Source: Candidatus Desantisbacteria bacterium CG2_30_40_21 (lineage in GTDB: Bacteria > UBA9089 > CG2-30-40-21). From it: a stretch of 19,704 bases of DNA. Shown here in pieces: positions 15,200 through 19,704 of the stretch. Made by a program: the position numbers and the translations under genes. The DNA lies in contig MNYI01000143.1 of NCBI GenBank assembly GCA_001873945.1, positions 1-19,704 of the forward strand, written 5' to 3'. The stretch's first letter is position 1. Every line of letters starts with the position of its first letter. Below the pieces are notes generated by a model. It was given only the letters and a program-made list of their open reading frames with translations, was not told the DNA's origin and did no database searches.

Positions 15200-16579
15200 T
15201 TACACATGAATTGTTGCAATCTCCCTTTTCATCCTTTGTACTATTTCCTTAAATATCCGACCCCTTTCCTCAAAGTTCTTAAACATATCAAAGCTCGAAC
15301 ATGCAGGAGAAAATAACACTGTATCCCAAGCTGACGCTATTTTGTACGCTGTCGAAACTGCCTCTTCTAAGGAAGATGTCTGATAACAAGGCTTAAATCC
15401 AGATTCCTTTTCAATCCTTTCAGCAGCCTCACCCAACAAAACCATTGCCCTGACCTTTTCATTTAATAAAGGGATTAACCGTCTGTAATCACAACCCTTA
15501 TCCTTTCCACCGGCAATAAGAACGATTGGTGAGGAGAAGCTGTTTAAGGCACAGAGAACGGAGTCAACATTGGTTGCCTTGGAATCATTAATAAATTTTA
15601 TGCTATTAATAACCTCGGTTAATTCCATCCGATGCTCTACCCCCTTAAACCCTTGAAGGGTTTTTGCAATTATTTCTGGGGGTATTCTCATTAATGAGGC
15701 AACAGCTGTTGCAGCCAGAGCATTTTCAAGGTTATATGGACCTGGAATTCTTACTGCCTCTGCCTTACATATATTCATCTTCTCACCATAAATATTTGCT
15801 ATGATTTTTCCATTCTCTACATAAACACCATCATGATTTAATCTTTTATGCCTTGAAAAATATATTTGCCCTGCCTCACTTTCTTTGGCAAGAGAAAGGA
15901 CAGCATCATAATCAGCATTAAGTACACTAAAATCTGTTGATTTTTGATTGTCAAATATCCTTGCCTTTGCCCGAACATATTCGTCCATATCATTATATCT
16001 ATCAAGATGATCCGGGGTAAGGTTGAGAAATACAGAAATATCAGCCCTGAACTCATCTATTTCCTCCAATTGAAAACTGCTTATTTCTAAAACCACAGGC
16101 ATTTCCTTTTCCAGCTCCAATACCTTCTCACACAAAGGAATACCAATATTCCCCCCGATAAACGGATTGAGTCCTGCGGAGTTAAGCATTTCACCTATCA
16201 GGGTTGTAGTGGTTGTCTTGCCATTGGTGCCGGTTATCCCTATAACCTTTTGCCCCTGCAAACACTGCCATCCCAGCTCAAGTTCAGAGATTATGGGTAT
16301 GCTACCCGCAATACTTTCATTAAGAGTAGGGATACTCCCTGGAATACCAGGGCTGAGAACTATCAGATGCGACCCCTTAAAAAATTGTGGTGTATTTCTG
16401 CCTGTTTCAATTTCTATCCCTAACAGCCTCAGATCATTAATCTCTTTATCAAGACTATCCATGGTATTTGCATCAGTTGCTTTGACCCTAGCCCCAAGTT
16501 TATGCACCAACTTAGCCGCTGCCCTGCCGCTTCTTCCAAGTCCAACAACTGTGACTATTTTACCTTTAACATCAATCAT
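15200..16579 (-). CDS. murD: UDP-N-acetylmuramoyl-L-alanine--D-glutamate ligase MurD
   Basis: This 459-residue ATP-dependent ligase adds D-Glu to UDP-MurNAc-L-Ala. A Rossmann-like start VVGLGRSGRAAA is at 11-22, and the ATP loop GITGTNGKTTTT is at 114-125. ISSFQLEEI and NLTPDHLDRY follow. INDSKATNVDS and the C-terminal FSPACSSFDMF..FEERG box are characteristic of MurD. An ATG with AAAGGA seven bases upstream fixes the start. It is separated from mraY by 173 repeat-bearing bases and from ftsW by 129 bases. Confidence 0.98.
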   Translation of the reverse strand: MIDVKGKIVTVVGLGRSGRAAAKLVHKLGARVKATDANTMDSLDKEINDLRLLGIEIETGRNTPQFFKGSHLIVLSPGIPGSIPTLNESIAGSIPIISELELGWQCLQGQKVIGITGTNGKTTTTTLIGEMLNSAGLNPFIGGNIGIPLCEKVLELEKEMPVVLEISSFQLEEIDEFRADISVFLNLTPDHLDRYNDMDEYVRAKARIFDNQKSTDFSVLNADYDAVLSLAKESEAGQIYFSRHKRLNHDGVYVENGKIIANIYGEKMNICKAEAVRIPGPYNLENALAATAVASLMRIPPEIIAKTLQGFKGVEHRMELTEVINSIKFINDSKATNVDSVLCALNSFSSPIVLIAGGKDKGCDYRRLIPLLNEKVRAMVLLGEAAERIEKESGFKPCYQTSSLEEAVSTAYKIASAWDTVLFSPACSSFDMFKNFEERGRIFKEIVQRMKREIATIHV

Positions 16580-16627
16580 ACTATATCCTTTATTAATCTT
16601 GATGGCTATGCAAAAAAGTCAAATTCT

Positions 16628-16715
16628 CACCACGGAGGCACGGAGAAGATTTCAGAGAGAACTTTAATATAACCAATTAATTATAAAAACTCCGTGTCTC
16701 CGTGTCTCCGTGGTT
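16628..16715. repeat. Inverted pair of CACCACGGAG repeats between mraY and murD
   Basis: CACCACGGAGGCACGGAG at 16628-16645 is mirrored by a longer CTCCGTG-rich arm at 16690-16715 (three CTCCGTG units then GTT), so the two form an imperfect stem with a loop of about 44 bases. Single-orientation relatives lie at 5531-5556 and 19432-19469. The pair dominates the 173-base gap; no gene or promoter was recognised in the rest of the gap. Confidence 0.8.
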
Positions 16716-16752
16716 TTCTTATTCTTTTGAACTTTTTACCAAATCATCAGTC

Positions 16753-17850
16753 TTATCTCAACTTAAATGTACTCAATCCTATAAGCAAAAATATTCCAGC
16801 AATAATCCAAAACCTGACAACCACCTTTGATTCTGACCATCCTTTTAATTCAAAATGATGGTGAATGGGTGCCATGGCAAAGACCCTATGACCAGTAAAC
16901 TTAAAAGATGCCACCTGAATCATTACAGATAATGCCTCAATCGCAAAGAGCCCACCAATAATCAATAGCAGTAGCTCGCTTTTCATCAATACCGCTGCGG
17001 TTCCAAGTATTCCTCCCAAAGACAGGGCACCAGTATCACCCATAAATATTTGGGCAGGATGGGCATTATACCACAAAAACCCTATGGAGGCACCAAGCAT
17101 TGCCCCAAGATAAACGGTTATTTCCCCACTACTCTGAATGTAGATAATCTTCAGATATTCAGCAAATTTATAATGTCCAACCAAATAAGCTGTCAATATC
17201 AACCCAATCGTAGCCAGAATAACTGCCCCTATGGCTAATCCATCCATGCCATCAGTAAGGTTTACAGCGTTTGATGTGCCAACAATAACCAGCATTACAA
17301 ATGGGATATAAAACCATCCCAACCCCAATGGCTCACCACTGGTAAAAGGGATAGAGATGGCATGTCCATATATTGCATGAGAAGGGAAATAATAAAGATA
17401 TGTGGCAATGCCTCCAGCAATCAGCACCTGTCCAATAAACTTATACCTTGCCACCAGCCCTTCCGGCTTCTTTTTTATCAGTTTCAAATAATCATCAAGA
17501 AAGCCAAGCCACCCAAAACCAATGGTTACAAGAACCATTAAAAGGGTAAATCTGGCATCCCATCTTGACCAGAGGGCTGCGGATAAGGTTAAGGCAATCA
17601 AAATACTTATCCCACCCATGGTTGGGGTAACAGATTTGGTACCATTGATTTTGTGATGATCCACCCTGAGAACCTGACTCATCTTGCGAGACTTGAACCT
17701 GTTTATTATCCATGGGGTAATAAGAAATGAGATAAAAAGTGCTGTTAATGTAGCACCTGCTGTACGGAGGGTAATGTACTTAAAAACCCTGAAGATAGAT
17801 GCTATTGTTTCAGGGTCATATAATTTTTCATAAAGAAGATAATAAAGCAT
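16753..17850 (-). CDS. mraY: Phospho-N-acetylmuramoyl-pentapeptide transferase MraY
   Basis: This 365-residue polytopic enzyme moves phospho-MurNAc-pentapeptide onto undecaprenyl phosphate, making lipid I. About ten membrane segments are evident. The catalytic Asp pair is in GFLDDYLK (119-120), NLTDGMDGLA holds Asp 200, GDTGALSLGG holds Asp 272, and HHHFE is at 330-334. PTMGG near 76-80 and the first residues MLYYLLYEKL match typical MraY starts. There is an in-frame stop four codons upstream, so the ATG is fixed, yet no clear ribosome binding site precedes it. It lies 85 bases after murF. Confidence 0.98.
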   Translation of the reverse strand: MLYYLLYEKLYDPETIASIFRVFKYITLRTAGATLTALFISFLITPWIINRFKSRKMSQVLRVDHHKINGTKSVTPTMGGISILIALTLSAALWSRWDARFTLLMVLVTIGFGWLGFLDDYLKLIKKKPEGLVARYKFIGQVLIAGGIATYLYYFPSHAIYGHAISIPFTSGEPLGLGWFYIPFVMLVIVGTSNAVNLTDGMDGLAIGAVILATIGLILTAYLVGHYKFAEYLKIIYIQSSGEITVYLGAMLGASIGFLWYNAHPAQIFMGDTGALSLGGILGTAAVLMKSELLLLIIGGLFAIEALSVMIQVASFKFTGHRVFAMAPIHHHFELKGWSESKVVVRFWIIAGIFLLIGLSTFKLR

Positions 17851-17860
17851 ATTTATTCAT

Positions 17861-17883
17861 CATGGGAACAGTATTCTCCCATG
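17861..17883. repeat. Short inverted repeat CATGGGA/TCCCATG upstream of mraY
   Basis: CATGGGA at 17861-17867 pairs with TCCCATG at 17877-17883 around a 9-base loop. It sits just upstream of the mraY start, which lacks a clear ribosome binding site. The rest of the 85-base murF-mraY gap has a T-run at 17894-17900 and a duplicated GCAAGTA (17918-17931) next to the murF stop. Confidence 0.45.
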
Positions 17884-17935
17884 TTCCTCCCAGTTTTTTT
17901 AATTGTTCAGACACAACGCAAGTAGCAAGTAGAAA

Positions 17936-19381
17936 TTAGCAACAAACTGCCTTCTGCCTACTTCCCACTTCCCCCAACCCCTCAACTATCCGCTCCATCC
18001 TCATCCCTCTGGATCCCTTGACCAACACCACATCGCCAGATTTAACCAGTCCCTTTAAGACATCCAGTGACACGGCATGATCCTGACAGACAAATGCTTG
18101 CACACCTCTACCCTGAGCCTCAGAAGCAGCAAAGGCAGCCTCCTGCCCAACGGTTACCAATATATCCACACCTGCATCACAAGCACATTGTCCCATCTCC
18201 TTATGCAGGTTTCTGCTCCATTTCCCCAATTCCAGCATATCACCCATAACCATTATCCTGCGACCAGAGCAGGCAAGCCCGCTCAGGGTCAATAAGGCAG
18301 TCTTCATTGAACCCGGATTGGCATTATAGGCATCGTTGATAATTCTTATGCCATCCCTTTCTATTATCTCCATCCTTGAGTCAGGAAGCTTGAATTCACT
18401 CAAGCCTGAAACTGCCAGACTCAAATCCAGCCTCAAAGCAACCAGCACCCCACAAACAGCCAGTGCATTGTAAACATTATGCCTGCCAGGGACAGGTACA
18501 AACATACCTTGAGTTTTTCCGCCATCCCAATGGACATTAAAACTTACCCCTGCATCGTTCTCCATGATATCTGTGGCAAAAACATCCGCCTTTTCATTTA
18601 TGGAGGTAGCACCTCTGACACCAAAGGTAATCACTGCTCCCTTGTGTTGCTGAGCCATCCTTGCCACAAATGGGTCATCAGCATTCAAAACCGCAATTCC
18701 CTCCTCTCCCATAGCCTTTATCAGCTCAAATTTTGCCCTTGCTATAGCCTCCTTATCCTCAAAGTGACCGATATGGGATTCAAAGACATTGGTTATCACC
18801 CCAATCATTGGTCTGGCAATATTTGCCAGATAGGCAATCTCGCCCGGATGATTCATACCCAATTCAACCACACAAAATTGAACAGAGTTATCCATCTCCA
18901 GAAGGGTTAAGGGCAGCCCAATGGCATTATTAAAGTTTTTCTTATTCCTTAAAACCCTCCATTGTTTACTTAAAACATCACCCAACATCTCTTTGGTTGT
19001 AGTTTTGCCATTACTTCCGGTAATACCAATAATTGGAATATCAAACTTATTGCGATAATATGCTGCTATTTGACCAAGGGCAATAAGGGTATCCTTCACC
19101 CTGATGGCACACACCCCTTGTAGCACAGACATTCTTGTCTGTGTTGAGTTTTGTTCAATCATTAACTCATCAGAGAAAACAACACCAGAAGCCCCCCTAT
19201 CAATCACCTGCCCAATAAAACCGTGCCCATCAAAGTTTTCACCCTTAAGGGCAATAAAGAGCTGATCTGGCAATATCTGGCGGCTGTCCGTAGAAACCCC
19301 GGAAATCAAGAACCCTTTATCCCCAGAAACAAGCTCACCACCAGTCGCAATTAAGATTTCAGCAATACTAATTGGTATCAT
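17936..19381 (-). CDS. murF: UDP-MurNAc-tripeptide--D-Ala-D-Ala ligase MurF
   Basis: This 481-residue ligase adds D-Ala-D-Ala to complete the UDP-MurNAc-pentapeptide. DSRQILPDQLFIALKG at 32-47 is the N-terminal substrate domain, GITGSNGKTTTKE (119-131) the ATP loop, and NFNNAIGLPLTLL, ELGMNHPGEI and DAYNANPGSMK follow. GDMLELG is in the C-terminal domain. Residues about 79-90 (STQTRMSV and flanks) are encoded by a palindromic repeat and appear to be a small insertion between domain elements. The last ~10 residues (SRQKAVCC) run past the family's usual end and look derived from intergenic sequence. The ATG is the first start after an in-frame stop; purine-rich GGAAAGGGG is about 15 bases away, a loose fit. 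Confidence 0.96.
   Translation of the reverse strand: MIPISIAEILIATGGELVSGDKGFLISGVSTDSRQILPDQLFIALKGENFDGHGFIGQVIDRGASGVVFSDELMIEQNSTQTRMSVLQGVCAIRVKDTLIALGQIAAYYRNKFDIPIIGITGSNGKTTTKEMLGDVLSKQWRVLRNKKNFNNAIGLPLTLLEMDNSVQFCVVELGMNHPGEIAYLANIARPMIGVITNVFESHIGHFEDKEAIARAKFELIKAMGEEGIAVLNADDPFVARMAQQHKGAVITFGVRGATSINEKADVFATDIMENDAGVSFNVHWDGGKTQGMFVPVPGRHNVYNALAVCGVLVALRLDLSLAVSGLSEFKLPDSRMEIIERDGIRIINDAYNANPGSMKTALLTLSGLACSGRRIMVMGDMLELGKWSRNLHKEMGQCACDAGVDILVTVGQEAAFAASEAQGRGVQAFVCQDHAVSLDVLKGLVKSGDVVLVKGSRGMRMERIVEGLGEVGSRQKAVCC
19124..19143. repeat. Palindromic repeat inside the murF reading frame
   Basis: CACAGACA at 19124-19131 and TGTCTGTG at 19136-19143 are exact reverse complements around TTCT. 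The form and loop resemble the palindrome at 87-120. It encodes part of murF residues 80-86, in a loop-like region between conserved blocks, and keeps the frame open. Confidence 0.65.
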
Positions 19382-19423
19382 AATGTTTTTACTTAACCCC
19401 TTTCCTTATACCTTTACTTGACA

Positions 19424-19469
19424 TAACTACTCACCACAGAGACACGGAGAACATAGAGAAACACGGAGA
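19424..19469 (+). repeat. Dispersed TAACTACTCACCACAGAG repeat
   Basis: The stretch starts TAACTACTCACCACAGAG and continues with ACACGGAGAAC and a second AACACGGAG unit. Its first 14 bases are identical to the minus-strand reading of window positions 16-29, and its GGAG tail matches the units at 16628-16715. It lies between murF and its candidate promoter. Confidence 0.75.
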
Positions 19470-19496
19470 TTATCTTTAATTTAATAGCATAATCAA
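19469..19496 (-). promoter_or_regulatory. murF: Candidate sigma-70-type promoter for the murF operon
   Basis: On the minus strand a -35-like TTGATT (19491-19496) and a -10-like GATAAT (19469-19474) are separated by 16 bases in AT-rich sequence. The direction points at murF about 85 bases downstream. This is a sequence match only; both boxes differ from consensus and the region is AT-rich, so chance is a real possibility. Confidence 0.35.
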
Positions 19497-19581
19497 TAAT
19501 TTTGTAAGAAATTTCACTTAATGTTATATTTTTGTAACTACTCAGCTATTGTTATTTTGGACATATTTGCTTTTACTTTTC

Positions 19582-19694
19582 TGTCATTCCGAACTACTGT
19601 GAGGAATCTTTCTTTCTGTTGTCTCAATCATCATCATTATCGTAACCATTGCATAAGGCAATGTCCCTCAGTCGAGTACTCCTTCGGGATGACA
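19582..19694. repeat. Palindromic TGTCATTCCGAA repeat element
   Basis: TGTCATTCCGAA near 19582-19593 and TTCGGGATGACA near 19683-19694 are imperfect reverse complements bordering about 110 bases. A GAGGAATCT block follows the left end, and an inner hairpin CATTGC/GCAATG lies at 19647-19663. Elements ending in TGTCATYCCGA are common dispersed intergenic repeats in many bacterial genomes. No coding potential was seen. Confidence 0.65.
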
Positions 19695-19704
19695 TTTTTG
19701 CAAG

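Larger units (their letters stand above)
19382..19704. other. Repeat-rich intergenic region upstream of murF
   Basis: This 323-base stretch has no convincing gene on either strand. From murF outward it holds a TAACTACTCACCAC-type repeat with a CGGAG-rich tail (19424-19469), an AT-rich segment with a candidate minus-strand promoter (19469-19496), a short GTAACTACTCAG copy (19534-19545), and a TGTCATTCCGAA...TTCGGGATGACA palindromic element (19582-19694). The genes that usually precede murF (murE, ftsI and upstream genes) are not directly adjacent. Confidence 0.6.

Noticed and set aside
16690..16715. Tandem CTCCGTGT units as a possible CRISPR array
   Set aside because: Units are only 9-10 bases apart with no spacers, and no cas genes are present.

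Overview
The window carries most of a bacterial division and cell-wall (dcw) cluster. Every confident gene lies on the minus strand, so transcription runs from high to low coordinates. In that order the genes are murF, mraY, murD, ftsW, murG, murC, murB, an unrecognised membrane-protein gene, ddl, ftsQ, ftsA and ftsZ. They are followed by a pilT-type pilus retraction ATPase, a 7TM-GAF-HD-GYP signalling protein, a mannose-1-phosphate guanylyltransferase and a sigma-54 activator with no N-terminal sensor domain. No tRNA, rRNA, CRISPR array or transposase gene was seen.

The genes use the standard bacterial code, mostly with ATG starts and AGGAGG-like ribosome binding sites. Base composition is AT-rich (about 40% G+C by eye, lower in ftsQ and the unknown gene). 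A full peptidoglycan pathway, FtsZ with a conserved C-terminal peptide, type IV pilus and sigma-54 genes, and many dispersed palindromic or GGAG-rich repeats suggest a rod-like, probably diderm bacterium from a poorly cultured lineage. I cannot name the phylum from the sequence alone.

Region by region: 19382-19704 is a repeat-rich intergenic stretch with a candidate promoter. 10599-19381 holds the Mur enzymes, the MraY and MurG lipid steps, and the FtsW glycan polymerase. 10020-10595 is the unknown gene placed between murB and ddl. 5585-9968 holds ddl, ftsQ, ftsA and ftsZ. 203-5481 is the pilus/c-di-GMP/sugar-nucleotide/sigma-54 tail. 1-202 is intergenic. Tight junctions (ATGA at murC/murB, TAATG at ftsW/murG, a 14-base ddl/ftsQ overlap, 3 bases between murB and the unknown gene) indicate cotranscription and translational coupling in the core. 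Gaps of 50-175 bases elsewhere are mostly filled with repeats.

Functionally, MurC, MurD and MurF extend UDP-MurNAc to the pentapeptide, with MurB supplying UDP-MurNAc and Ddl the D-Ala-D-Ala. MraY and MurG make lipid I and lipid II, FtsW polymerises glycan, and FtsQ, FtsA and FtsZ build the divisome. The tail genes could link surface motility and polysaccharide to the same transcription unit.

The most unusual themes are these: (1) an unknown bitopic-looking protein embedded with perfect coupling inside the conserved murB-ddl junction; (2) dispersed palindromic repeats that run into genes, supplying the ftsQ stop codon, generating a false N-terminal extension of ftsW, and lying inside the murF reading frame; and (3) motif variants in several enzymes (GAFTSA in the sigma-54 activator, GYH in the HD-GYP protein, Asp in place of a metal-binding Glu in Ddl).
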